A program made the position numbers and the translations under genes. 64,000 nt of DNA from JBLLJR01 sp047692235 (GTDB taxonomy: Bacteria; Pseudomonadota; Gammaproteobacteria; Enterobacterales; Enterobacteriaceae). Below the pieces are notes generated by a model. The model searched no databases. It saw nothing but the letters and a program-made list of their open reading frames with translations, and was not told the origin of the DNA. Of this stretch, positions 20,377-31,357 are shown piece by piece. The stretch spans positions 100,907 to 164,906 of the forward strand of contig JBLLJR010000004.1 in the NCBI GenBank assembly GCA_047692235.1. The letters run 5' to 3'. The first letter of the stretch is position 1; every line of letters begins with the position of its first letter.

Positions 20377-20401
20377 AATTTATATAACTATATAAATTTT
20401 A
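20374..20401. terminator. A/T hairpin between convergent yhgN and recD
   Basis: A perfect 13-bp inverted repeat (20374-20386 and 20389-20401) with only 2 unpaired central bases. It overlaps the yhgN stop codon and ends 7 bases short of the recD stop. T-rich sequence follows on the plus strand. Probably a shared terminator; the lack of G/C makes this tentative. Confidence 0.4.
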
Positions 20402-20407
20402 TTTTTA

Positions 20408-22297
20408 TTATATTTTTTTTGTATAAATATTAATTTTTTTTGCAAGACAACTAAATCTTTTAGATTTATTGGAAACTATTTGTTTTAAAATACTGTCATT
20501 AGAATAAATTGATACATTTAATTTAGCTCTTGTAACAGCAGTGTAAAATAATTCACGTGTTAAAATTGGCATAAATGTATTTGGGAAAACTATGGAAACT
20601 TTTTTAAATTCAGAACCTTGAGATTTATGTATTGTTATAGCAAATGCTGTTTCATATTCTGGTAATAAATTTATATTAACAATTTTTATTTTGTTAAATT
20701 TTAAAAAATGTGCTTTTATTTGTTTATTATCATCATATAAAAAAATACCTATATCTCCATTATACAGTTGGAGATGAGGCGCACTGTATAATAAAATAAT
20801 AGGTTGACCTACATAAATTTTATCATTAGATTTTATATCTAAAATTTTTAATTTTATTAATGCTATTTTTATATAATAATTTAATTTTGATACACCAAAT
20901 GATCCTTCCCGTAACGCACATAGTATGCGAACGTTACTAAAAGACTTGATAATGTCAAATTTATTACTTTTATTAATTATTAAAGTGAAATATAATTTGT
21001 AATTATTTACACAATTAAATATCATTTTTTTATAGTCATCTTTTGATGATAATTGATAATATTTAATATTAGAAAATTTTTTATTCTTTAATAAATAAAG
21101 TACATCATTTATTTTCCCTTTATTTATTTTATTAGATAAATTTAATATTTTTGACTTACTAAAGAATCTATAGTTTTTTTTTAAAAAACATATATTATCT
21201 GATATATGATGATGATAATTATTTTTTATTTTTTTTTTTAATAAATTAAAATTTGTTAATTTAGTTAATTCTATTTGACGTTCTTTGCTATATCCAATTT
21301 TATGTAATTTACAAATATCGTTTAATACAGATCCTGTTTCAATTGAAGGCAACTGATATGCATCACCTATTAAAATTAATTTAGCATTTTTTGGTAATGC
21401 TAAAATTATAGCATACATAATAAATAGATTAATCATTGAAGCTTCATCAATTATTAGTACATCAAGATTAAGTTTGTTTTTATTATTATAAAACATATTT
21501 AAATTATTTTTTTTTGCTCCTAATAATCTATGTAATGTTACAACTTTATTTGGTAATTTTAATTTTTGTTTTTTAGAAAATTTTAAATTATCTTTTTCTT
21601 CATTGAGAAACTGCGTTAAATGTGAAGCAGATTTACCAGTTGTAGTCGCAATTTTAATATTTAAATTATTATTTAATTTAATTAATATTGATAATATTCT
21701 TGATATAAGAAATGTTTTACCTGTTCCTGGACCACCAGAAATTATTGATATATTACTAATCATTGATATTGTAACAGCAATTTTTTGATAATTTATATTT
21801 TTATTATTACTTTGATTAGGAAAATACTTTTTTAAATAATTAATAATTTTTAATCTTTTAAATATTGTATATTCTATATTTTTACTAAAAAATAAGGCAA
21901 CAGTTTTTTCATACATCCATATTCTATGTAAATATAAACAATTAAACTCCATGACTAATGGTTTTGTGCAATATCCATTTCCTACGGCATTAGAATGTAA
22001 AAAAATTTTTTTCCATTTCTGCAAAGAAGGTTTTCCTGCTGCAATGAAAGCTAACTTAGATAAATATAAATTTTTACCATTAAATAAATATTTATACTGT
22101 AAATACTTAATTGGTAAACATGTATGACCTAAATTTGAATTAAAACTTAAACATGCGCTAGCTAGCATTATAGCAATATCTTTAGTTAATGAATAAATCA
22201 TATGCGCAAAATAAATGTCTAATGAATTTAATAAATTTAAATTTTTAGCACAAACCAAAATTTGGCTCATTCTATGAAAAGAGTTGATCAAGTTCAT
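20408..22297 (-). CDS. recD: Exodeoxyribonuclease V alpha subunit (RecD)
   Basis: The 5'-3' helicase motor of RecBCD, which processes double-strand breaks for recombination. The 629-residue protein (E. coli 608) has Walker A SGGPGTGKTFL near residue 186, LIIDEASMI, GDAYQLPSIETGSVLNDIC, AITIHKSQGSEF and the C-terminal YTAVTRAK. It overlaps the recB stop by 26 bp, indicating translational coupling. The convergent neighbour is yhgN. Confidence 0.95.
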   Translation of the reverse strand: MNLINSFHRMSQILVCAKNLNLLNSLDIYFAHMIYSLTKDIAIMLASACLSFNSNLGHTCLPIKYLQYKYLFNGKNLYLSKLAFIAAGKPSLQKWKKIFLHSNAVGNGYCTKPLVMEFNCLYLHRIWMYEKTVALFFSKNIEYTIFKRLKIINYLKKYFPNQSNNKNINYQKIAVTISMISNISIISGGPGTGKTFLISRILSILIKLNNNLNIKIATTTGKSASHLTQFLNEEKDNLKFSKKQKLKLPNKVVTLHRLLGAKKNNLNMFYNNKNKLNLDVLIIDEASMINLFIMYAIILALPKNAKLILIGDAYQLPSIETGSVLNDICKLHKIGYSKERQIELTKLTNFNLLKKKIKNNYHHHISDNICFLKKNYRFFSKSKILNLSNKINKGKINDVLYLLKNKKFSNIKYYQLSSKDDYKKMIFNCVNNYKLYFTLIINKSNKFDIIKSFSNVRILCALREGSFGVSKLNYYIKIALIKLKILDIKSNDKIYVGQPIILLYSAPHLQLYNGDIGIFLYDDNKQIKAHFLKFNKIKIVNINLLPEYETAFAITIHKSQGSEFKKVSIVFPNTFMPILTRELFYTAVTRAKLNVSIYSNDSILKQIVSNKSKRFSCLAKKINIYTKKI

Positions 22298-25200
22298 GTA
22301 TTAATGAATATTTTGGTAAATTATAATAAATGCCATAATTTGGTTTATTTATATTTATTCCTCTCACAAATAAATAATAAATTCCTCCAAAATGTTTTTG
22401 ATAATGATAATTATTAAATTTATTACATAAAAACCTATGCAGTGCTAAAGTATATATATTATATTGTAATTCATATGTATTTTCGATAATTGATTTTTTC
22501 ATCATTTCATTATTATAACATGATATATCTAAACCAAGCCAATTTGATTTATAATCAACAATATAATATTTTTTCTGATATCTAAATATTAAATCAATTA
22601 CTCCATATAACATACCTCGTATTATATTATGTTTTAATTGATTACAATATTTAAAAAAAGTACTGTATTTTTTACATATTTCATATATTTTAGATATGTT
22701 AATTTTAGATTTAATAGATAAATAAAATTTCCATTCTGGATAATAATTATTTTTTTTTAAAACAGATAAAGATAGTTTTTTATTATCTAATTTTACATGC
22801 ATAATATTAAAAATCCATTCTTTAACCATATCAAACCAAATTAAATCAATTTTATATAATTTGAATTGATCTAACAATATTTCATTATCATATGTTTTAT
22901 TAAAAATTAATATTTCAAATAATTTATGTAAAAATAATCCATAATATGAGCCATGTGGAAAATTATGTTGAGTTAATTTATTTGTATTACTTACTTTTAA
23001 ATTAAAATCAATAAATTCATTATGTACGTTATTTTTATCCAAAAGAATAGTATTTTGTTTGATTAAATTAGTATAACTAGTAATTTTCCAAAAATCTTGT
23101 ATTATAAATTGTTTTTGTTTATGTGAATTAACTATATTATGTTTATTTATAGGATAAACAATAGGTTTTATGTTTTTATATTTATAAAAAATTAATATAT
23201 TTTTTTTAGACTTTATAGATAATAAAGATAATTTATTTTTTAATTGTTCATAAGTACATGGTTGTCCTTGTTGTATAAGAAAACCAATCGCACTTTTGTG
23301 AAAATCACTTATATTAGTATTTTTTCTGGTATTATAAAAAACTGAAGCTATACCAATGATACAGTGATATATAGATCTAGTAATTGCTACATATAATAAT
23401 CTTATATCTTCTGATAATCTTTCTTCTTCTGATAGGTCTAAGTTAGATTTTTTATAATTAAGATCTAAAATTTGTTTATAGTATCGACGATCATGAAAAT
23501 ATGGAATTTTTTGTTGTTTAAAACTAGAAATAAATGGTATTAATACGATGGGAAATTCTAAACCTTTAGATTTATGTATAGACATAATCTTTATTAAATA
23601 TTTAGAATTCTTTAATTTAATATGCTGATTTATATCATTTATATCAGGATTATTAATATTAAAATCCAACCATTGAATTAATAAAAATTTACTATTTACT
23701 TTTATATAATATTCATGAAGTAATTCACTTAAATGTAATATATTATTTAAATAATATTCATTATTATTTTTATTTAATTTATCTGTTAAAGAAAAATTTT
23801 CCATCAAAATTTTATTTATTAAAAATACAATTCCATTATTTTCCCAACATATTTTATATTTAATAAATTTATCTATTATTTTTTCTAAACATTTAATATT
23901 ATTATTAACTAAATCTATTTCTATAGAATTTAATCCTATTAATTTAGTAATTAATGCACAACGTAAAGTATTAATATCTTTTGGGTTTAATATTGCTTTA
24001 AGTAAATACATTAAATCTAATGATTCTTGTGTTGAAAATATACTAATATTTTTAGATGTATATATAGATAAAATATTTTTCTTTATTAATTCTTCTTGTA
24101 TTAAACAATACTCACTATAATTACGAACTAAAATAACTATATCAGATATTTTAAGAAATTTAATTTTATTACTTTTTGTTTTAAAATAAGCTTCATTATT
24201 TAAAATATTATTAATTAATGAACTAATAATATTAGAAAACTTTAATGCCATAAATTTTTTATATTCATTTATTGATATCTTATTATTCGGATGTAAATAT
24301 ATACTAAATGCAGGTTGTATATTTTTTTTTATTATAAATTTTAAATTTTTATTTATACTAGAAGATTTTATAGATTTATATCTAATTTCATTTAAAATAA
24401 AGGGATTTTTAACAGATTTAAATAAAGCATTAATAGATATAATAATATTATGAGAAGATCTCCAGTTTCTATTTAATGTATAAATTAAATTTATATTTTT
24501 ACGTATATTTATATAATTAAAAATATCAGCGCCCCTAAATCCATAAATAGCTTGTTTTGGATCTGCTATTAAGACTAATCCACATTTATAATGAGATTTA
24601 TAGATATGTTGAAAAATTCTATATTGTTGAGGATTAGTATCCTGAAATTCATCAATCATTGCAATAGGATATTTTTTTCTAATAAATTTAGATAAATTTT
24701 TACCTATATAACTGTTTAATATATTTTCCATATATATTAATAAATCATCGAATTCTAAAGAATTTGTACTTTTTTTTATTATTTTTGCAGATTTTTTTAT
24801 TTCCAATAAAACTTTTTGTATAATCAAGTTATATAATGAAATTTTAATACTATTAAATTTTTTTAATTTATTAAAAAATTTAATAAACTTATGTTTTATG
24901 TAGTAGTTTAAATTACTATTTAAAATTAAATGTTCAACTTTATTTATTTCTTTTGGGATACTAAAATCTTTAGTAATAAAATTAGCCCAATTATTAATTT
25001 TATTAATTAAATAAGATAATTTATTATTAATAATATTAATATTATTAATTGCATCTTTCCAATTTGTTTTCAATTCATTTATATAATTAATTATAAAAAA
25101 ATATCTATTAATTATAGATTCTTTAATATCAATATTAATATCATCTAATATTTTAAATGAATTATTATGAATAAATGGTTTAATATCATAAAATAAATGA

Positions 25201-25742
25201 TCAGGACTAACCCATTTTATTTTTATCAATTTTATTATATCTAAAGGTAATGAGTAAAAATTTAGTCGCCAAAAATCACAAACTAAATTTTTGTATAAAG
25301 TAATTTCATTTTTTATAAAATTTTTTTTAAATAAATAATTCGATGTTAGAATATTGGATTCTAATATTTTTTTACAAAAACTATGAATAGTATAAATTGG
25401 AGCTTCATCTATTTTTCTTTCTGCATTAACTAAATAAGTATATATATCATTTAAATTATTAACATTAGTTATTAATTTATTTGTTTTTTCACCTTTCATA
25501 CAATCTATTTTTAAATTAAAAATACTGGTTTTAATTCTTTTACGAAGTTCTATAATTGCTATTTCTGTAAATGTAAGAATTAAAATTTCTTCAACATTAA
25601 AAGGTTGAAATTTTTCTCCTTTATTATGACCTATTAATAATTGTAAATATAAAGTCACTATTGTATATGTTTTACCTGATCCTGCAGATGCTTCTATTAA
25701 AAATGTATTAAATATAGGTAATTTTAAATTTAAAAGTTCCAT
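22272..25742 (-). CDS. recB: Exodeoxyribonuclease V beta subunit (RecB)
   Basis: The 3'-5' helicase and nuclease of RecBCD. The 1156-residue protein (E. coli 1180) keeps helicase motifs: EASAGSGKTYT near residue 18, MIDEFQDTNPQQY, ADPKQAIYGFRGADI, NWRSS, SIHKSKGLEFP and LLYVAITRS. The C-terminal nuclease domain is present with the catalytic VDYKSNWLG. It lies between recC (15 bp upstream) and recD (overlap); ptrA, which separates recC and recB in E. coli, is missing. Confidence 0.96.
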   Translation of the reverse strand: MELLNLKLPIFNTFLIEASAGSGKTYTIVTLYLQLLIGHNKGEKFQPFNVEEILILTFTEIAIIELRKRIKTSIFNLKIDCMKGEKTNKLITNVNNLNDIYTYLVNAERKIDEAPIYTIHSFCKKILESNILTSNYLFKKNFIKNEITLYKNLVCDFWRLNFYSLPLDIIKLIKIKWVSPDHLFYDIKPFIHNNSFKILDDINIDIKESIINRYFFIINYINELKTNWKDAINNINIINNKLSYLINKINNWANFITKDFSIPKEINKVEHLILNSNLNYYIKHKFIKFFNKLKKFNSIKISLYNLIIQKVLLEIKKSAKIIKKSTNSLEFDDLLIYMENILNSYIGKNLSKFIRKKYPIAMIDEFQDTNPQQYRIFQHIYKSHYKCGLVLIADPKQAIYGFRGADIFNYINIRKNINLIYTLNRNWRSSHNIIISINALFKSVKNPFILNEIRYKSIKSSSINKNLKFIIKKNIQPAFSIYLHPNNKISINEYKKFMALKFSNIISSLINNILNNEAYFKTKSNKIKFLKISDIVILVRNYSEYCLIQEELIKKNILSIYTSKNISIFSTQESLDLMYLLKAILNPKDINTLRCALITKLIGLNSIEIDLVNNNIKCLEKIIDKFIKYKICWENNGIVFLINKILMENFSLTDKLNKNNNEYYLNNILHLSELLHEYYIKVNSKFLLIQWLDFNINNPDINDINQHIKLKNSKYLIKIMSIHKSKGLEFPIVLIPFISSFKQQKIPYFHDRRYYKQILDLNYKKSNLDLSEEERLSEDIRLLYVAITRSIYHCIIGIASVFYNTRKNTNISDFHKSAIGFLIQQGQPCTYEQLKNKLSLLSIKSKKNILIFYKYKNIKPIVYPINKHNIVNSHKQKQFIIQDFWKITSYTNLIKQNTILLDKNNVHNEFIDFNLKVSNTNKLTQHNFPHGSYYGLFLHKLFEILIFNKTYDNEILLDQFKLYKIDLIWFDMVKEWIFNIMHVKLDNKKLSLSVLKKNNYYPEWKFYLSIKSKINISKIYEICKKYSTFFKYCNQLKHNIIRGMLYGVIDLIFRYQKKYYIVDYKSNWLGLDISCYNNEMMKKSIIENTYELQYNIYTLALHRFLCNKFNNYHYQKHFGGIYYLFVRGININKPNYGIYYNLPKYSLIHELDQLFS

Positions 25743-25757
25743 GTTATATTAATTAAT

Positions 25758-28700
25758 TTAATTTATATTAAATACAAAGGGATCAGTAAAAAATTTTGCT
25801 GCTGTTCTAGTAATTTGTCTAATTGTATTTGTATTTAATACATTTATTATCTTATTTATATATATATCTTCGCATTCTCCTACAATAAAATTATTACCTT
25901 TCCATGCTTTTATAAGATTGTCTATAGCTTTTATTTGATAATTTTTATCCCAATTTATTTTTTTTTTATTTTTATCAAAACAACTATTAAACCAAGCACT
26001 TCCTGTGCGATTTAACAAAAATATAGGTAATTTCATTCCATTCCTATAATTTATAATAAATTTATTTAAAAAATTTCTTGCTATCTCACTATGTATTGGC
26101 AAATAATGCCAAGTTTGATTTATACTAAACAGATAAGTTTCATATTGATAACCAATTGAACAACAAATAACATGAGTGATCCATAATAATAATACATCAG
26201 TATTTGAAATATTGTTAGTACACCATTTTATTATTTTATTTTTATAAATTTTTATATTACCTGACAATTTTATTTTTTTTATAAAAAGATTAATATGCAC
26301 CCTATAAGTAGTTGTATATATTAATTTTTTTATTTTTTCATATAATATTAATACATTATGATATTGCTCATCAAAATATAATTTACCTAATGATCCATAT
26401 GGTATTATACCTATACTGCATATTTGATCATACAATAAATTTATATTTTTTTTATTAATCATATAATTTATCAATTTATTTTTAATATAAAATTTAGTTA
26501 AATTATTTACTATAAATGGTTCATTAACAGATAATTTATCATATGATTTATAAAAATAAATATTTAATCTTTTTTGTAACCAATATTTTATAGGATGTTT
26601 ATAAAAACTAAATAATTCATTTAATGATAAATTTTTATATTTTATTGATTTTAATGATTTTACAAATTTAAAATTATTTATTATATTTTTTTTTTCTAAT
26701 AAAAAATTTTTACATAAATTTTTTATACTTCTATTTTCATAAAAATTAAAGTTTTTTAATTTAATTAAAGAAATATCATTATGATATGTATATATATGTT
26801 TTTGTATTAATTTAATATTCATATCTATATTTAAAGATTTCAGATTATATATTTTATGACTATTTACTATATAATTAAATAATTCACTAACAACAATTGA
26901 TTGCTCATGATAATAATTACTAATATTAGATCCTGTAAAACTAATATAAAATATATTTTCAGCTGATAACATTGCTTCCATAAATAATGATTTATCTTCA
27001 TTATTTCTATTTATATCACCACATCTAGGATGATATTGCATTAAATCAAAATTAGATATTTGAATTTTTGATCTAGGATAATCTTTATAATTCATTCCAA
27101 TCAAACAAACAACTTTAAAAGGTATTGATCTCATTTGTGTTAATGTACAAAATATAATAGATCCATTTAAAAATCCTTGATGAATTTTTTCTTTATTTAT
27201 AAAATTTATTATCTCATAAAGTAAAAATTTAACAGAAATTGATTTTTTATATTTAGATATAATGCCACATTTTAATACTTCTATTAAATAATTTTTTAAA
27301 ATATTTAATGAACATTGTGTATTGTTACTTAAAATAAAAAAATCATCTATTATGTTATTTATATATTTTATCCAAGTATGGATAGTATGTTTATTTGATA
27401 ATTTATTCCTCCAATTAGAAATTTTATCTAAAAAAAATGATAATTTACCAATTAAATCATAAGATACTCCATTAGTATTGCAAGGATTAATATTTTCCCA
27501 ATTGCCATAATTTTGATCTATTGCGTATCCTAACAGGATTCTATTTAATCCAAATTTCCATGTATATTTTCCTAAATTAGGAAACATGAGTTTTTCTATT
27601 GTTATATCATCTAATCCCCAATGAATTCCTGATAAAGAAATACATTTATATAAATCTTTAATTTCATCCTCATGAATATCAAATTTAGTAAATACTGATG
27701 GTATTTTTAATAAATCTAAAATTTGCTCATTAGTACACCTAATTTCAGGTAATTTTAGTAATATCAAAAATGCATTAATTATTGGATCTATATTTATATC
27801 TTTTTGACTTAAAATATTAAAAGGCAAATATTTTTTACAATTAGTATTACCGAATACTGAAGTAATTGATGGTATATATTGATTAATATTGGGTGACATT
27901 ACAATTATATCTTTTGTAGATAAAGATTTATCTTTTTCTAAAATTTTTAATAAACTATTATATAGTACTTGAATTTCTGTATTTTTGTCACAACATACAT
28001 TAATATTAATAGATTGATCATTTTTATGTAAGATTTTTTTATTTAGTAAAAATCTTTTAATGTTGTTTTTTGAATTAAAAATAGAATTATTATTAGAATT
28101 AAAAATATCTTTTTTTATATTATTAAGTAAATTATTAAATTTAGGTTTAATAAATAAATCAACTTCATGTATTTGGTTTAATTGTGTAATTAAATATAAA
28201 TTATCTCTACATTGTTGACCCCAAGATATAAGTAAAGGATTATTTGTATATTCTATATCTTTATTAAATTTATGTAATAATTTTTTTGTCTTATATGATA
28301 ATTTATTATAATTTATTGATTTATTATAATATTTAACACTAAATATATCTTCCCAATATACTTTAGATGGATTAAATACAAAAAAATGAACATCAATATG
28401 TTTACTTAATGCTTTATATATTTTATAATAGCAAGGAGGCAATAAATGTATATTAAATAAAAAAATTCTATATGGTATATTTAATTTTAAATTTTTAGAA
28501 TAATTTAATTTTTCTATAATTTTTTTGTATATAAAAACAATATTATACGATAAATTTTCTGCTTTAGATAAATTAGATATTAATTTATGCCATAATAACA
28601 TTTGCCAATTTTGTAATTCATTGATATTTTTTATTTTTTTACCTTTCTCCCAATTGGTTATCCAATCTGGTCTATACAATAAATATTGATAAAATATTTC

Positions 28701-29099
28701 AGATATTTTTATAGAAAAATCAAATTTTTTATCATCATTAATATCATTAAGTAAATATTTACTAATAAAATAAAAATCTTTTTCATTATATAATGAAGGT
28801 AAGATTGACATAATTTTCCACATTATATATTTTATTGAAAATAAATTTTTATATGGAATAATATCGTCAAATATATTTTGAAAAGTTTTTAAAATAAACA
28901 CATCAGGAAACTCAAAATATATATTTGCTGATATACCTAATTTTATTGCTATTTCTTTTTGAATCCATTGAGATAATAAATAACTTTGGTTAATAATTAT
29001 TTCTTTAGTAAATGGATCTTTTAATGGTTTTGTTACCATTAACTTAACCATATAATTTTTTAAAGTACTTAATTTATTTGAATAATATACAATAAACAA
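25758..29099 (-). CDS. recC: Exodeoxyribonuclease V gamma subunit (RecC)
   Basis: The subunit that splits the duplex and reads Chi in RecBCD. The 1113-residue protein (E. coli 1122) shows PFTKEIIINQSYLLSQWIQ near the N-terminus, MSPNINQYIPSI in the inactive helicase fold, RSIPFKVVCLIGMNYKDYPR, and LNELFSFYKHPIKYWLQKRL in the inactive nuclease domain. It begins the recC-recB-recD operon; upstream thyA is missing, so lgt is the next gene. Confidence 0.95.
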   Translation of the reverse strand: MFIVYYSNKLSTLKNYMVKLMVTKPLKDPFTKEIIINQSYLLSQWIQKEIAIKLGISANIYFEFPDVFILKTFQNIFDDIIPYKNLFSIKYIMWKIMSILPSLYNEKDFYFISKYLLNDINDDKKFDFSIKISEIFYQYLLYRPDWITNWEKGKKIKNINELQNWQMLLWHKLISNLSKAENLSYNIVFIYKKIIEKLNYSKNLKLNIPYRIFLFNIHLLPPCYYKIYKALSKHIDVHFFVFNPSKVYWEDIFSVKYYNKSINYNKLSYKTKKLLHKFNKDIEYTNNPLLISWGQQCRDNLYLITQLNQIHEVDLFIKPKFNNLLNNIKKDIFNSNNNSIFNSKNNIKRFLLNKKILHKNDQSININVCCDKNTEIQVLYNSLLKILEKDKSLSTKDIIVMSPNINQYIPSITSVFGNTNCKKYLPFNILSQKDINIDPIINAFLILLKLPEIRCTNEQILDLLKIPSVFTKFDIHEDEIKDLYKCISLSGIHWGLDDITIEKLMFPNLGKYTWKFGLNRILLGYAIDQNYGNWENINPCNTNGVSYDLIGKLSFFLDKISNWRNKLSNKHTIHTWIKYINNIIDDFFILSNNTQCSLNILKNYLIEVLKCGIISKYKKSISVKFLLYEIINFINKEKIHQGFLNGSIIFCTLTQMRSIPFKVVCLIGMNYKDYPRSKIQISNFDLMQYHPRCGDINRNNEDKSLFMEAMLSAENIFYISFTGSNISNYYHEQSIVVSELFNYIVNSHKIYNLKSLNIDMNIKLIQKHIYTYHNDISLIKLKNFNFYENRSIKNLCKNFLLEKKNIINNFKFVKSLKSIKYKNLSLNELFSFYKHPIKYWLQKRLNIYFYKSYDKLSVNEPFIVNNLTKFYIKNKLINYMINKKNINLLYDQICSIGIIPYGSLGKLYFDEQYHNVLILYEKIKKLIYTTTYRVHINLFIKKIKLSGNIKIYKNKIIKWCTNNISNTDVLLLWITHVICCSIGYQYETYLFSINQTWHYLPIHSEIARNFLNKFIINYRNGMKLPIFLLNRTGSAWFNSCFDKNKKKINWDKNYQIKAIDNLIKAWKGNNFIVGECEDIYINKIINVLNTNTIRQITRTAAKFFTDPFVFNIN

Positions 29100-29217
29100 T
29101 AATTTATATAATCCTAAGATTTTTAAAAAAATTTAATTATAGTAATAATTATTTTGAATATTTAAATTTAAACATAAAAATCTTTTTTGTAATTTAAATA
29201 ATTAAATATTTTTATTA

Positions 29218-30075
29218 CTAATATATATAAAATGACCTTATGATTAATAATATACCAATTATAATCATAGGAAATGATAATATTTGACCCATACTAAACA
29301 TTTTATATATAAATAAACCTTGCATATTTTGAGATCTAAAGGTTTCTAATATAATTCTAAATACACCATAAAAAATTAAAAATAAACTAGTACAACTACC
29401 TATGGGTAATTTTCTAAAATTTAATAAATTAAGAAATAAAAATATAACTACTCCTTCAAATATCATTTCATATAATTGAGAAGGATGCCTAGGTAATCCT
29501 TGATATTTATTAAATACATAACTCCATTTAGAATCATTAGATAAATATACGATATCTTCATATAATGATTTAGGAAAAATCATAGCTAAACGTATATTAG
29601 TAACATTACCCCATAATTCCCCATTAATAAAATTACCTAATCTACCTAAAGCAATGCCAAATGGAACTAATTTAGTTATGAAATCAGATAATTTTAAAAA
29701 ATTTAATTTATTTGTTATAGAGTAATAAAATAATACAATTAATACACCAATTAAACCCCCGTGGAACGACATACCTCCATGCCATATTTTAAAGATAAAC
29801 ATAGGATTTAAATATAATAATTTTATATTATAAAATAATATATAACCAATTCTTCCTCCTATTATTATTCCAATAAAACTTACATATAAAATTTCTTGTA
29901 TTTCTTCTTTAGAAATCCATTTATTTTTTTCTTTATCAATACGTTTTATAGATAACCATATAGAAAATAATAATCCTATGAAATACATTAATCCATACCA
30001 ATGTAAAGTAATAAATGGTAGAGAAAATACTGTGGGATTAAATTGAACCACAAAAAAATTATTTATAAATATCAT
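29218..30075 (-). CDS. lgt: Prolipoprotein diacylglyceryl transferase
   Basis: Transfers diacylglycerol from phosphatidylglycerol to the lipobox cysteine of prolipoproteins in the inner membrane. The 285-residue multi-spanning protein contains HWYGLMYFIG, the HGGMSFHGGLIG motif and GRLGNFINGELWGN. Its position near recC follows the E. coli order with thyA deleted. Its retention implies some lipoproteins are still processed. Confidence 0.97.
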   Translation of the reverse strand: MIFINNFFVVQFNPTVFSLPFITLHWYGLMYFIGLLFSIWLSIKRIDKEKNKWISKEEIQEILYVSFIGIIIGGRIGYILFYNIKLLYLNPMFIFKIWHGGMSFHGGLIGVLIVLFYYSITNKLNFLKLSDFITKLVPFGIALGRLGNFINGELWGNVTNIRLAMIFPKSLYEDIVYLSNDSKWSYVFNKYQGLPRHPSQLYEMIFEGVVIFLFLNLLNFRKLPIGSCTSLFLIFYGVFRIILETFRSQNMQGLFIYKMFSMGQILSFPMIIIGILLIIRSFYIY

Positions 30076-30127
30076 ATGTATTTACTTAATAAAAGAAATC
30101 TAATTTAATTAAATTATATATATTTTT

Positions 30128-30610
30128 TTATAGTATAGAAATATCGTTTTTGTTAACAAAATTTAATGCATTTAAAATATTAATTTTATTTGAAATTTGA
30201 GTTAATGGATTAATAATTTCTAATAAAGGATATAATATAAAAGCTCGATTATATATATCATAATGAGGTATTATTAATTTAGGAGTATTTATAATTTTAT
30301 TTCCAAAAAATAATATATCTATATCTATAGAACGAGAACTCCATTTTTCTAATGTCCTAATTCTTCCTTGATTTATTTCAATAATTTGAATATATTTTAA
30401 TAATAAACTTGGTGTTAAATCAGTATTAATTTCCGTTATTGCATTAATAAAATCTGGTTGATTTTTATTACCTAATGGTAAACTTGTATAAAACGAAGAA
30501 ACATTTATTAATTTTGTATTAGGTAAATTATTTAATGAATTTATGGCTAATTTCACTTGTTTAAGTGGATTTAATAAATTACTACCAATAAGTAAACATA
30601 CTTTTTCCAT
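30128..30610 (-). CDS. folK: HPPK (dihydropterin pyrophosphokinase)
   Basis: Pyrophosphorylates 6-hydroxymethyl-dihydropterin, the step before FolP (also in this window) in folate synthesis. The 160-residue protein (E. coli 159) has the start CLLIGSNLLNPL, FYTSLPLGNKNQPDF, and the signature RWSSRSIDIDILFFG-like segment near residue 90, followed by IIPHYDIYNRAFILYPL. The 52-bp gap to lgt downstream suggests co-transcription. pcnB, its E. coli neighbour, is absent. Confidence 0.96.
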   Translation of the reverse strand: MEKVCLLIGSNLLNPLKQVKLAINSLNNLPNTKLINVSSFYTSLPLGNKNQPDFINAITEINTDLTPSLLLKYIQIIEINQGRIRTLEKWSSRSIDIDILFFGNKIINTPKLIIPHYDIYNRAFILYPLLEIINPLTQISNKINILNALNFVNKNDISIL

Positions 30611-30726
30611 ATTTATAAAACTACTTATCCTAATTTAGATGTAAAATTATTTAAATAAAATATATCTAATATCATTTTTACAAAATAGTTGTAATATAAA
30701 TGAAATTATAATTTAAATATTAAATT

Positions 30727-31191
30727 TTATTTATAAATTTTATTTATTTGTTTATTTTTAATCTCAGATAAAGTCTTACAATCAATACATAAATCAGCAG
30801 TAGGTCTAGCTTCTAATCTTTTAATACCAATTTCTATTTCACATAAACTACAAAATCCAAAACTATTTGTTTCTATTTTTCTTAATGTTTTTTCTATTTG
30901 TTTTATTAATTTGTATTCCCTTGCTCTATTGCTTAATTCTAAACTAAATTCTTCTTCTTGAGAAGCTCTATCTATTAGATCTGGAAATTTACAAAATTTA
31001 TCTTCATTATATAATAATGTATTAGAAATTTTGTATTTTATTTGATTTTTCCAAGCATTAAGAATACATTTAAAATGTTCAATTTGCAATTTATTCATAT
31101 ATTTTTCATTATGTTTTTTTTTATATGGTTTTACTCCTGCTATATGCAAAATACTTAAATAAGATTTATAAGTTTTTTTATCTTTTTTCAT
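30727..31191 (-). CDS. dksA: RNA polymerase-binding transcription factor DksA
   Basis: Binds the RNA polymerase secondary channel and, with ppGpp, tunes rRNA and amino-acid promoters. The 154-residue protein (E. coli 151) keeps the coiled-coil tip DLIDRASQEEEFSLEL with its aspartate and alanine, and a zinc finger with four cysteines (CSLC and CIDC). The dksA-folK order matches E. coli after loss of gluQ and pcnB. Its presence shows that one global regulator survives. Confidence 0.96.
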   Translation of the reverse strand: MKKDKKTYKSYLSILHIAGVKPYKKKHNEKYMNKLQIEHFKCILNAWKNQIKYKISNTLLYNEDKFCKFPDLIDRASQEEEFSLELSNRAREYKLIKQIEKTLRKIETNSFGFCSLCEIEIGIKRLEARPTADLCIDCKTLSEIKNKQINKIYK

Positions 31192-31357
31192 GTTTTTTCC
31201 ATATTTTAAAATAGAAATAATATATTTTATAATATAAATATTTATATATTAATTTATAAATAAAAGTCACATTATATATTACAAAAAATATTAATAAAAG
31301 TTAGAATAAATTGAATAAAATTTTTTTATTAAATATAAAATATATGAGTTAAATATA

